Part shown: positions 8,284 through 16,800 of the stretch, piece by piece | How the letters are laid out: every line of letters begins with the position of its first letter | Numbering within the stretch: position 1 is the stretch's first letter | IMG/VR virus record: IMGVR_UViG_3300025781_000480 | Span: 1-43,073 of that record | DNA: 43,073 nucleotides | Source of the DNA: a virus | Reading direction: 5' to 3' (one strand) | The notes under the pieces: model-generated | Databases searched by the model: none | The model's input: the letters and a program-made list of their open reading frames with translations, nothing else | Told to the model about the DNA's origin: nothing | Program-made: the position numbers and the translations under genes

Positions 8284-8310
8284 ATGTTAAGATATTTAAT
8301 CTTTTTTCAA
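8284..8310 (-). promoter_or_regulatory. Possible promoter for the GroES-gp44 operon
   Basis: The minus strand reads TTGAAA (8305-8310), a 15-base spacer and TAACAT (8284-8289), the same -10 hexamer as at 3063 and 8827. The spacer is short for sigma70, so this is weaker than the other two. The gap to the ATG is 13 bases and holds the ribosome site. Confidence 0.35.
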
Positions 8311-8820
8311 TCATTTTAAAAATTCATCAATAGACAAATCATAATACAATGAATTGATACGGTGTATCCCTATCAAAAATAATACAAAACTCGCAACACT
8401 ACTACCACGACCAACACCCCATACTATATTATTTCTACGCATAGTATCAACTAGGTATTTCAAATACTGAAGTAAAGGGAACATATTACGGTCATGGAAT
8501 TGTAATAGTTCATCACCTGCTCGTTGCAATTCTTCTTCGTTCTTGCATTGGTCTAATACAAACTTAGCGATATCTAACTCTTGATATTCTATAGGCATTT
8601 GCCACTCAGATTGATTTTTGTTGTCAAACTCTTCCAATGACAATTTTGTATCAACATACTCAACTAACTGAGGTAGATTTTCACTTGATAAAAAGATGTC
8701 ATCAAGTTTTATTTGTTTATCAATCAAACAGCTTTTAATTGTGCGTGTAGGGTCACGCAGATATAAATCACACAGATCATTTTCTGTAAGAATTATTTGC
8801 CCATACATGTCAGTTTTCAT
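8311..8820 (-). CDS. Small protein carrying the DNA Pol III alpha (DnaE) GRGS palm segment
   Basis: 169 residues. The last 35 (VWGVGRGSSVASFVLFLIGI onward, to YDLSIDEFLK) closely match the bacterial Pol III alpha palm segment (GPGRGSxAGSLVxYxLxIT...PLxxxLLFERFLN). GRGSS is at 137-141. In DnaE the catalytic aspartates lie about 30-40 residues further on; this protein stops before them. The N-terminal 110 residues resemble nothing I recognise, and no PHP domain is seen. It cannot be a complete polymerase. A nucleotide- or DNA-binding accessory role, or a domesticated fragment, are both possible. Similar stand-alone proteins occur in T4-like marine phages as far as I recall. The promoter lies 6 bases before the ATG and no Shine-Dalgarno is visible. 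Confidence 0.75.
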   Translation of the reverse strand: MKTDMYGQIILTENDLCDLYLRDPTRTIKSCLIDKQIKLDDIFLSSENLPQLVEYVDTKLSLEEFDNKNQSEWQMPIEYQELDIAKFVLDQCKNEEELQRAGDELLQFHDRNMFPLLQYLKYLVDTMRRNNIVWGVGRGSSVASFVLFLIGIHRINSLYYDLSIDEFLK

Positions 8821-8826
8821 GCATGT

Positions 8827-8855
8827 ATGTTAACATATTTGTTGTTGTATTTCAA
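8827..8855 (-). promoter_or_regulatory. Sigma70-like promoter for the DnaE-like gene
   Basis: The minus strand has -35 TTGAAA (8850-8855), a 17-base spacer and -10 TAACAT (8827-8832), then 6 bases to the ATG at 8820. The predicted transcript begins at the start codon. It has the same geometry as the dnaJ promoter. Confidence 0.6.
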
Positions 8856-8864
8856 CAACTATGG

Positions 8865-9455
8865 TTATTTTTCAATGATGTTATTGAAAATAATTTCGCT
8901 ACGCTTTTTAGGCTTGTCATCCCAATCTAATCCAATTGTTGCCCAATCAGAAGATTTTATCAATTTAACAACCTTATCTTTCTTTCTGTGTTTTACTGTA
9001 TTGGAAATGACTAAGTTTGATTCTGTCCACCAACCCTTGCCAAACGGATGATTGCTAGCTGTTTCTATATCATACAAGAATTTAACTTGGTTGCTTAGTT
9101 CAGATACCAATACAATATCTGTAAGCAATAGTTTATCTTCTACAATTGAATTTAATTTTAATAACACTAATAAGGTTATTATTTGATCATATGGATGTTC
9201 AGGTAAGGTACAAACTTTAATATTGGCTTGGTAATATTTTTCAATTGCTTCAAGTTCTGCTTGATGAATGAAAACGCTATTGGATAAACATTCACCTAAG
9301 AAATACATTATCCTATCCATTGCGATATTTTGTTCTTTTATTGAGTCTGTTAGCACTTCCATTGATATGCTAACATCGTACAGATTCATAACAAAATTAC
9401 CTTCAAAGTGAACAGCAGCTTGGAAAGTAAATTCACGCTCTATTCTTGTTCCCAA
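8865..9455 (-). CDS. Conserved hypothetical protein, about 196 aa
   Basis: Not functionally assigned. The first ATG (9515) would force an 83-base same-strand overlap and lacks a ribosome site. A TTG at 9453-9455 has AGAGGA about 5-6 bases upstream and leaves a 23-base overlap with the upstream gene, so I place the start there (protein beginning GTRIEREFTF after Met). It has a long helical middle (QNIAMDRIMYFLGECLSN) and a C-terminal KHRKKDKVVKL...DWATIGLDW segment. It reads as soluble and well folded, and as I recall it is conserved in T4-like marine phages. Confidence 0.7.
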   Translation of the reverse strand: MGTRIEREFTFQAAVHFEGNFVMNLYDVSISMEVLTDSIKEQNIAMDRIMYFLGECLSNSVFIHQAELEAIEKYYQANIKVCTLPEHPYDQIITLLVLLKLNSIVEDKLLLTDIVLVSELSNQVKFLYDIETASNHPFGKGWWTESNLVISNTVKHRKKDKVVKLIKSSDWATIGLDWDDKPKKRSEIIFNNIIEK

Positions 9456-9696
9456 TTTGTTCCTCTTTTTGTATATTAACACTGGTCTGAATGTTTTGCT
9501 TTTTAAGCAATTCATCCATTTTTTTACTAGACTGGTTTCTATAACTCTCTATAACCATTCTTAATTGCTCAACTAATGGTTGATTACCCGTACGGTATGC
9601 AAAACTTAATTTATTGTTAAGATCAGTTAAAGCAGATTGCAAATCTTCTAATGACTTATCTGCTAGACTTTGAGAGCTAAGAAAGGGGTGTTCCAT
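9433..9696 (-). CDS. Small helical protein, 87 aa
   Basis: Not recognised. Predicted almost entirely helical (LEDLQSALTDLNNKLSFAY, then QPLVEQLRMVIESYR), possibly a dimeric coiled coil, with a polar C-terminal tail. It overlaps the downstream gene's inferred TTG start by 23 bases. No Shine-Dalgarno precedes the ATG; an AATAAATA box is 5 bases upstream, consistent with a leaderless late message. Confidence 0.75.
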   Translation of the reverse strand: MEHPFLSSQSLADKSLEDLQSALTDLNNKLSFAYRTGNQPLVEQLRMVIESYRNQSSKKMDELLKKQNIQTSVNIQKEEQIGNKNRA

Positions 9697-9701
9697 TCAA
9701 A

Positions 9702-9709
9702 TATTTATT
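9702..9709 (-). promoter_or_regulatory. Late-promoter-like box AATAAATA, 5 nt before ATG
   Basis: The minus-strand AATAAATA overlaps the stop codon of the upstream structural gene and lies 5 bases before the ATG at 9696, with no ribosome site in between. Confidence 0.4.
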
Positions 9710-10745
9710 ACCATGTGGATAGACTAATTCTTTTCCAAATGTTACTACCACTATATGATATACTACTGAACGCATTAGTAGTTGTGGTCAGTGGAACATT
9801 AGCTCCTGCTGTTCCACTAGTTCTAGTACTACTAACTGATATTGTTCCATTAACTCCAGATGTAACAATACTTTTAACATAATAAACTTCACCCTGAACT
9901 AAGTTTGCTTGTGTAACATTAGCACCTGTAAAAACGATAGGATCGTTTAAGTTTAGTAGATTAGTATTTGAAACAGTTAATATATTTCCAGTAGCATTAG
10001 AATTAGCTACCGCTATTGTATTTGCTGTCGCTGAGTATGAGGCTGTACATACATATATATAATTTGCATCTACTGCAACATCACCAGCAACATCTCCTTG
10101 AAATCCTGTAGGTGCAGGAGTTCGTTGTTGTATTGCTGTTGAAATTCTAGGTCTGTTATAAGGTTCAATTGTTAAAGTATTACCGCAATCAACAGTACTG
10201 ATACGATAATCTAATTGAGTTACACCATATGGAACAGAAATGGTTACATTACCATTAATATCAGAATAATTTTCTAGTGTAGTGGCGCCACTATCACCAT
10301 CTATCATCAATGAGCTAGGGAATGTAATAAATGCTTCGGCATTAGAAACGGATAGTGATAATTGTACATTGCTTTGTGTACCAGTAGGTGCCCAATTACC
10401 AAATTGTAATATTGTATTTCCAGTGACTGTTCCATACTGAACATCACCCAATGATGCATTAACTCTAACTGTCCCTGATATATTATTACCTAAATTATAA
10501 GTTGTTGCTCTGAAACTTCTAGTACTTGCATTACTAATCAATGTATTAGCCATATCATTATTGATTGTTGTTCCCAATAATGCTTGTTTCACAACTACTT
10601 TTGCCTGAAGGTCACTAATCTCAGTACCAGCGCTGTTAAGATTGGTTACTATACTAGCAAAATTATCTCTGAACCCTTGGCTGTTATTGTTAACTCCGGG
10701 TACAGGATAATTTACATTTATTCCGTTTGTGTTGATGTTACTCAT
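9708..10745 (-). CDS. Virion structural protein, probable fibre or tail-associated
   Basis: 345 residues, rich in Asn/Thr/Ser/Val. The N-terminus (NYPVPGVNNNSQGFRDNFAS, then a short helix ISDLQAKVVVKQAL) looks like a virion-attachment module I associate with marine T4-like structural proteins. The rest is repetitive beta structure. The segment DPIVFTGANVTQ...GEVYYVKSIV, about residues 265-300, recalls similar segments in the proteins at 10777-13251 and 38019-39314. It is first in a late-type cluster with the Ig-like protein and endolysin upstream. An ACTAAATA box sits 19 bases before the ATG with GGAAT as a weak ribosome site. The exact location in the virion is unknown. Confidence 0.7.
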   Translation of the reverse strand: MSNINTNGINVNYPVPGVNNNSQGFRDNFASIVTNLNSAGTEISDLQAKVVVKQALLGTTINNDMANTLISNASTRSFRATTYNLGNNISGTVRVNASLGDVQYGTVTGNTILQFGNWAPTGTQSNVQLSLSVSNAEAFITFPSSLMIDGDSGATTLENYSDINGNVTISVPYGVTQLDYRISTVDCGNTLTIEPYNRPRISTAIQQRTPAPTGFQGDVAGDVAVDANYIYVCTASYSATANTIAVANSNATGNILTVSNTNLLNLNDPIVFTGANVTQANLVQGEVYYVKSIVTSGVNGTISVSSTRTSGTAGANVPLTTTTNAFSSISYSGSNIWKRISLSTW

Positions 10746-10764
10746 GTTTTTATTCCGTTATACA

Positions 10765-10772
10765 TATTTAGT
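10765..10772 (-). promoter_or_regulatory. Late-promoter-like box ACTAAATA, 19 nt before ATG
   Basis: Minus-strand ACTAAATA with the standard 19-base distance to the ATG at 10745. It is a variant of the GATAAATA consensus seen before other structural genes. Confidence 0.5.
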
Positions 10773-10776
10773 GTCA

Positions 10777-13251
10777 TTACTCGTTAGGTAAAATAGTTTC
10801 CCTAGGGAACAATACATAAAAATCTTGACTGTTCAATGGATCGGGCGTTGGATCTGCACTTGGCAATCCTGTCCAAGCGGGTGGAACTAAATTATTATCA
10901 AAATTATATGTCTTGCTCTTATCTACGCTAAATCTATCTATATTAAAATTAATTTGGTTCAATGTGTAAGGCCAGTTGGTTTCGATGTTTGTTTTAATAC
11001 CACTAGATAATCCAGGTTTCGTATAACAAATTACCCAAGCTTGCGTATATCCTAAAGTGCTACCATTCTCTTGTTGACTAGTCATCCATAATGGTAATAG
11101 ATTACTGTTAGCATCTAATCCTAAAACACTACCTACTCGTTTACGCATATCAAACAAACTGTTTGGATGTAATTCTCTTACTGTTCCAGGTGACAAACTA
11201 GTATAGTATGCTTGACCTAATATTTCTTCCCAACTTGTAAATATAGCAGGATTACTTGTATACCATGGTCCTAAATTTAAATTAATATTGCGTGGCCAAA
11301 CAATTGTACTAGGTATGCTAACACCTTGTGGGTTAACTAAATTGTCTATTACTTCGCTATATACAACTTCGTAAATTACTTCATTGGTTGTATCATCTCT
11401 GGCTACAGCAGTTTGTAGTTCACCTAATGTAATGTTTCTCCAATAGTGATTTTGTGTCACTGCTGCGATATATTCCTGTATACTGCTAGCGTCTATGCCA
11501 TACGCATGTTCATATATTACACTAGTTGCTTTACCAAAATTAATATCATCTGCTCTATACAATGAACTAGGAGGTATTAATGAATCGTTGTTCAATAGAG
11601 TTTCTAATATCTGTCTGTCCTGTATACTAGGAGCTGCTTGAATGTATAAAATATCCGTTGGATATGCAAACTCTTGTGATACAGTAACAGTGAATGTTTT
11701 ATTTGATGTAACTAATGAAATAGTAGGATTATATGCATTAATAGTAAATGTAAAATCAGTAGTTGCACCTTGGTTAAGTAAAACACTAGTAGGTTGATCA
11801 GCTACTACACCTGTTATTTCGCCATTGCTTAATAATTGCAAGTTTGGAGGTAATGTTCCCGAAACAAGTCTATATTCAAGTGGTACATCTGATGTTGCAC
11901 TAACTGATAATGTGCTAACTGAAGAATTATAGACTGTACCCAAGAATGCTGGTGTAATCCATTCTATTATTCCATTTACATCTAAACTTAGATTAAATCC
12001 ATAATTAAAATTTACTGATGAGATAGTAGGGGAATTTGCTTTAGAAACACTAACAGTGAAGTTATAATTACTAATGCCAGGTGATGCCAAATATGGATTA
12101 CCTGTTATCCAGCCTGTCACTGGGTCTCCGGATAACCATGATGGCATGTTTGAATATAGATATTCTAAATTATTACCATCAAAATCATATCCTAAAATAT
12201 TAAATGCAAAAAAGTTACCACTGTTAATAGTTCCTATTTGTGCATTCGTTGAGGGGCTAACCGGTGGTAATACATAATAGCCATAGTTTGGATCAGTATC
12301 AGAAATTTCTATTGTTAATGGTCTAGTATTAAGTATAGTTGGAATTCTAGTGTTAGGAGGATTTCCTGGACCACCTTGACTAACAGGAGTATTTTGATTG
12401 ATAACTGTTATAGTATATGATGCAGTATTGCCTCCCAATAAACTCAGTAATCTTAATGTAAATGAATATGTTCTAATAGTTGGTTCACCTTGAGTAGTTT
12501 GTGAAAAGAAAATATTCATAGAACCGGAATCATTTAACAATGGTAGTGTGCTACCATATTGTGTAGTAGATATTGAAAAAGCAGACAACCCTATATCAAC
12601 ATAACTTACATAATAGGTAACATTAGCTGAAAGTCCACCTATAGGATTAGTAAATGTTACTGGTCTACCTAAGACAACACCAATGATATTATCACAGTAA
12701 ATATAATTGTTAGTAGCTGAAGTTGAAATACTAATTGTTGTTAATGCAGGTAAGGTAGCTTCTACAACAGGTGGTTCAGCATATCCTTGTATTAAACCAG
12801 ATTGTGCTAATTCTAATCCAGGAGGCAATGTTCCATTTAGTAATTCAACTACGACAACATTATCAGCATCAGGATTAGAATAATTTACATATATTTGTGT
12901 CCATGTACTATCTTGTACACTTATCAAAGAACCTTGTGGTGTAGTGAAACTTGGAACTGCTGAACCAGTAATAGTCATAGTGAATGTTCTATCACTTATA
13001 CTACCTAAATTATCAGTTGCTCTAACTGTAAATGTCCTACTAGTATCTTCTATGATTAATTCAGGAGTACCACTTAACAAGCCTGTAGTAGAATTTAAAG
13101 ATATGTTGTTAGGAAGTGTGCCTGCTAATAATGTATATGTTACACTAGTTGCTGGTGTTACAGCGGATGCAGACAATGTAAACGCCATTATATATCCATA
13201 TGGATATGATCCTATAGATCCAGCAGGGGTGTTCCAATTTGGTTGTGCCAT
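10777..13251 (-). CDS. Large Ig-like (He_PIG-type) domain tail/adhesin protein
   Basis: 824 residues. It has several putative-Ig (He_PIG/cadherin-like) repeats, each with the signature GxLPxxLxLxxxxGLIxGxP. Examples are GTLPNNISLNSTTGLLSGTP (about 44-63), GTLPPGLELAQSGLIQGYAE (about 140-160) and GTLPPNLQLLSNGEITGVVA (about 480). The N-terminus WNTPAGSIGSYPYG opens directly into the first repeat. The C-terminal 280 residues are a distinct, more globular region (YHWRNITLGELQTAV and similar). Such proteins decorate phage tails or capsids and bind surface sugars. It ends 2 bases before the endolysin gene's reading frame, so the two are packed in one late unit. Confidence 0.85.
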   Translation of the reverse strand: MAQPNWNTPAGSIGSYPYGYIMAFTLSASAVTPATSVTYTLLAGTLPNNISLNSTTGLLSGTPELIIEDTSRTFTVRATDNLGSISDRTFTMTITGSAVPSFTTPQGSLISVQDSTWTQIYVNYSNPDADNVVVVELLNGTLPPGLELAQSGLIQGYAEPPVVEATLPALTTISISTSATNNYIYCDNIIGVVLGRPVTFTNPIGGLSANVTYYVSYVDIGLSAFSISTTQYGSTLPLLNDSGSMNIFFSQTTQGEPTIRTYSFTLRLLSLLGGNTASYTITVINQNTPVSQGGPGNPPNTRIPTILNTRPLTIEISDTDPNYGYYVLPPVSPSTNAQIGTINSGNFFAFNILGYDFDGNNLEYLYSNMPSWLSGDPVTGWITGNPYLASPGISNYNFTVSVSKANSPTISSVNFNYGFNLSLDVNGIIEWITPAFLGTVYNSSVSTLSVSATSDVPLEYRLVSGTLPPNLQLLSNGEITGVVADQPTSVLLNQGATTDFTFTINAYNPTISLVTSNKTFTVTVSQEFAYPTDILYIQAAPSIQDRQILETLLNNDSLIPPSSLYRADDINFGKATSVIYEHAYGIDASSIQEYIAAVTQNHYWRNITLGELQTAVARDDTTNEVIYEVVYSEVIDNLVNPQGVSIPSTIVWPRNINLNLGPWYTSNPAIFTSWEEILGQAYYTSLSPGTVRELHPNSLFDMRKRVGSVLGLDANSNLLPLWMTSQQENGSTLGYTQAWVICYTKPGLSSGIKTNIETNWPYTLNQINFNIDRFSVDKSKTYNFDNNLVPPAWTGLPSADPTPDPLNSQDFYVLFPRETILPNE

Positions 13252-13252
13252 A

Positions 13253-13873
13253 TTAACTATTTAAGAAATGCATTGCTAAATCAAATTTTGCTTTTCTATC
13301 GTCTATGCCAATAGTTCCGCCATTGATGCGCTTTGTCAACATGACAAAATCTCCACTGTCACAATATTGATTTAAATTGTTGTTGTCCCAAAACCAACCA
13401 GCACTTGCTACAGCACCATTGGATGTTTCTAAATATGCAACCGTATCTTCCAAACTGAGACCTAAATCACCGGCTAATTTAGTATAGTTAGAACGACCAG
13501 TCAATTGAATCAATCCACGACCGCAGAACATGTAACCATCACCACTTTCTTCTGGTCCATTGCCCATACGATTTGCATAAACACGGTTAGCAATCTTTTC
13601 GGGCTGTCGTGCATATTGCTGTGCTATAGATGCGTCTGGGAAATATTTGTGAAATATTTTTTGTAACCCATCTGCACTATAATTTAGATTTTCTTTGATA
13701 GCAGTAAATCCACCGCTTTCATGTGCGCATTGTGCCACAAATCCTGCCAATCGTGCTGGATTATCATTCATTTCATAATATTCTGCAACTGTGTTTAATG
13801 GTTCAATAAAGCTTTCAAGAATATTTGACTTTGTGTGTGGACACATATGTGTTAATAAATCTATTGTTATCAT
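13253..13873 (-). CDS. GH19 (chitinase-like) endolysin
   Basis: 206 residues, a single GH19 domain. AHESGGF (50-56) carries the first catalytic Glu (E52), ENLNY supplies the second (E61), and GRGLIQLTGR (118-127) is the substrate-cleft signature. GH19 endolysins cut the glycan strands of peptidoglycan at the end of infection. There is no signal peptide, so release needs a holin such as the product of 3098-3799. Unusually for a lysis gene it sits among the fibre genes, so a virion-associated role (local wall digestion during entry) is an alternative. Confidence 0.93.
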   Translation of the reverse strand: MITIDLLTHMCPHTKSNILESFIEPLNTVAEYYEMNDNPARLAGFVAQCAHESGGFTAIKENLNYSADGLQKIFHKYFPDASIAQQYARQPEKIANRVYANRMGNGPEESGDGYMFCGRGLIQLTGRSNYTKLAGDLGLSLEDTVAYLETSNGAVASAGWFWDNNNLNQYCDSGDFVMLTKRINGGTIGIDDRKAKFDLAMHFLNS

Positions 13874-13894
13874 TTTGTTTCCTATTAAATTAAT

Positions 13895-16800
13895 TTAATT
13901 TGCTACTGAGCTAACAAGATACCAAGTGTTTGACCCAATACCAGCAAATTGTGCAGAAGTATGAGAACCTAATGTATAATCTACACTACCATTAACAGTT
14001 CCAGTTCCGCCAGGTGTTGCTACATATATGCTATTCGCAGTAACATTCATTACTGTTATAAGTGGACCGAATGGAGCTACTGAAGAACTAGTTGAAGGAG
14101 GTAATAAAATAACACCATTGTTTACTGCACTATTTACTAAACACATTTCTGTGGTTATTTGTGTTCCACCTGAAATTGTAAGACTTGATACTGTATATGC
14201 TGAAAGTGATCTATTTGTGAAACCATTAACAAGTACATTTCCATAGACTTGTGCATAAGTAGAATTTACCGATAGTGTTCCATTGCCACCAGAATAAATA
14301 TACACCGCATCATTTACTAGTGGAATACTTATGTTACTTGTACCATTCGCAATTCCGCTTGATGTGACACCTGTTAATTGACTACCATTACCAATAAAGT
14401 ACCCTGCAGTAATATTACCACTAGTACCTAAGTTACCAACATTGGCATTACCAGTGATGTTAGCGGTACCTGCAATGTTTGCACCAGTACCAGTGACTAC
14501 TAAGGTTGTGTTACCAACAGCTACTAAATTAACATTACCATTAACTGATGGAATACTTACATTACTTGTTCCGTTAGCAACTGTTGCAGTAACACCTGTT
14601 AATTGACTACCATTACCAATAAAGTATCCTGCAGTAATATTACCACTAGTACCTAAGTTACCAACATTGGCATTACCACTGATATTTACAGTACCAGTAA
14701 CACTTAATGTATGAGCAGGATTTATATTAGCAACACCTACATTACCATTGCTGTTGATATATATCCTAGCTGTGTTTGTAGTTCCTAATGTCATGTTGTT
14801 AGTATTGTCTACTACAATATAACCTGTTTGTGAAGAACTTGCATAATTAGTCCACTGAATGTATGCTCCGGATGTGTCACTAGAGTTCTGACGCAATACT
14901 ATTGCCCCGGTACTTCCACTAGCCGTAGCTAAGAATCTAGCATTACCTAATACATCCACTTTAGCACTAGTATTTGCAGTACCAACGCCTACATTACCAC
15001 CGGATGGGTTTAGTGCTAATACTGCTGCTGCCCCAGCACTTTGACTTTGTATAGCAGAAGTGTATCCAAATGTTGGGTCATTAATATATGCTAAACGCAT
15101 TTGATAGTTAGCGTTTGCTGTCTGCTCTCCAATTGTAAATTGCGGTGATGTTACTACTGTAGGTGTTGTTTTAGGTACAACATTTAAATAACCATTTACT
15201 ACTGCGCTAGTGCCGGTCACTACTACTATGTTTGCATTACCCGCACTGCTTATATTAACATTGCCGTTAACTGCAGGGATACTGACATTACTTGTACCAT
15301 TTGCAAATGTTCCGCCTATAGTACCTGATAAATTTCCTACAAATGTAGTGGCAATCAATGCACCATTGGATAAGTTAGCTGATATAGTTGCTTGAGTAGC
15401 AAGCGCATAATTACCTGTAGTAGATCCATTAATAAATGTAGGATAATATGTACCTGTAGATTGTGTAGTTACATTTGAGTAATCTGAGACATTAGCATGA
15501 CCTACTGTCAAGTTAGCAACTGGAGTTGTACTTGTAACAATAAACGGGGCAGTACCAGTTGCTATATTACTTATAATTTGCGGTGCAGTAATATTAGATG
15601 TAGCTAAAACTCGTGCTGTACCTAAATTACCCACATTAGCATTACCAGTTACACTTAATAATGTAGTAGATAAGCTACCAGTATCTACACTGTATGACAA
15701 ACTGGAATTACTTGCTGGTTGGAAATTAGCACTTGAAATATCATTAACAAATATTGGATAAAATGTTCCAGATGAGGCTGCTGCTACATTTACATAATCT
15801 GATACATTCGCATAATCAACATTTAAGTTGGAAACACGAGCAGAACTTGAAACTGTAAATGGGGGAGCAGTACCTGTTCCGATAGTAGATACAATTTGTC
15901 CTGCTGTATTTAGATTACCAACATTAGCATTACCTGTGACAGATAACGCAGTCGTTACTCCTAAGTTACCAACATTAGCATTACCTGTGATGTTTGCAAC
16001 ACCTGTAACTTTTACACCACTACCAGTTACTGTAAATATATTTGCATTACCTGCACTACTTATATTGACATTACCATTAATTGCAGGGATATTAATGTTA
16101 CTAGTACCATTTGCTATGGTACCGCCAGTTAAATTTCCTTGAAATGTAGTAGCTGAAATAACATTAATACCAGAAATATTACCACCGCCTGTAATGTTTA
16201 AGTTATTAGCACTTATATTACCAGAAGCAGTTATATTAGAAGAAACATTAACATAATTTGCAGTTATCAAATTACCAAGGTTAGCATTAGCTGTTATTAA
16301 GTTACCTGTAATATTTGCAGTACCTGTAATGTTAGCGCCTGTTGATGTAACTTTAAAAGTAGTAGTACCAGCAGATGCGATACTAACATTACCGCTTGGT
16401 GATATAGTGACATTGCTAGTACCATTTTGAATTAAACCACTGTTGACAGTAGTAATATTACCAGTTGTAACAGTAGCTGTAGTTGTACTTAAATTACCTG
16501 TAGTTGCATTACCCGTAACATTCAAATTGCCTGCAACATTTGATGCAGTTGCAGTAACTGAGAATTGTGCAGTTGTGTTGCCACCGATAAAGGTAGAAAC
16601 ATTACCACCCGCAGCAATAGTGACATTGCTAGTACCATTTTGAATTAAACCACTGTTGACAGTAGTAATATTACCAGTTGTAATGGTAGCTGTAGTTGTA
16701 CTTAAATTACCTGTAGTTGCATTGCCTGTTGCATTTAAAGTGCCTGCAATGTTAGCACCAGTGCCAGTTACAACAACTACATTGGCATTTCCTGCACTAC

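Noticed and set aside
8311-8820. Complete DNA polymerase III alpha subunit
   Set aside because: Only the GRGS palm segment is present; there is no PHP domain, catalytic aspartates, fingers or clamp-binding region.
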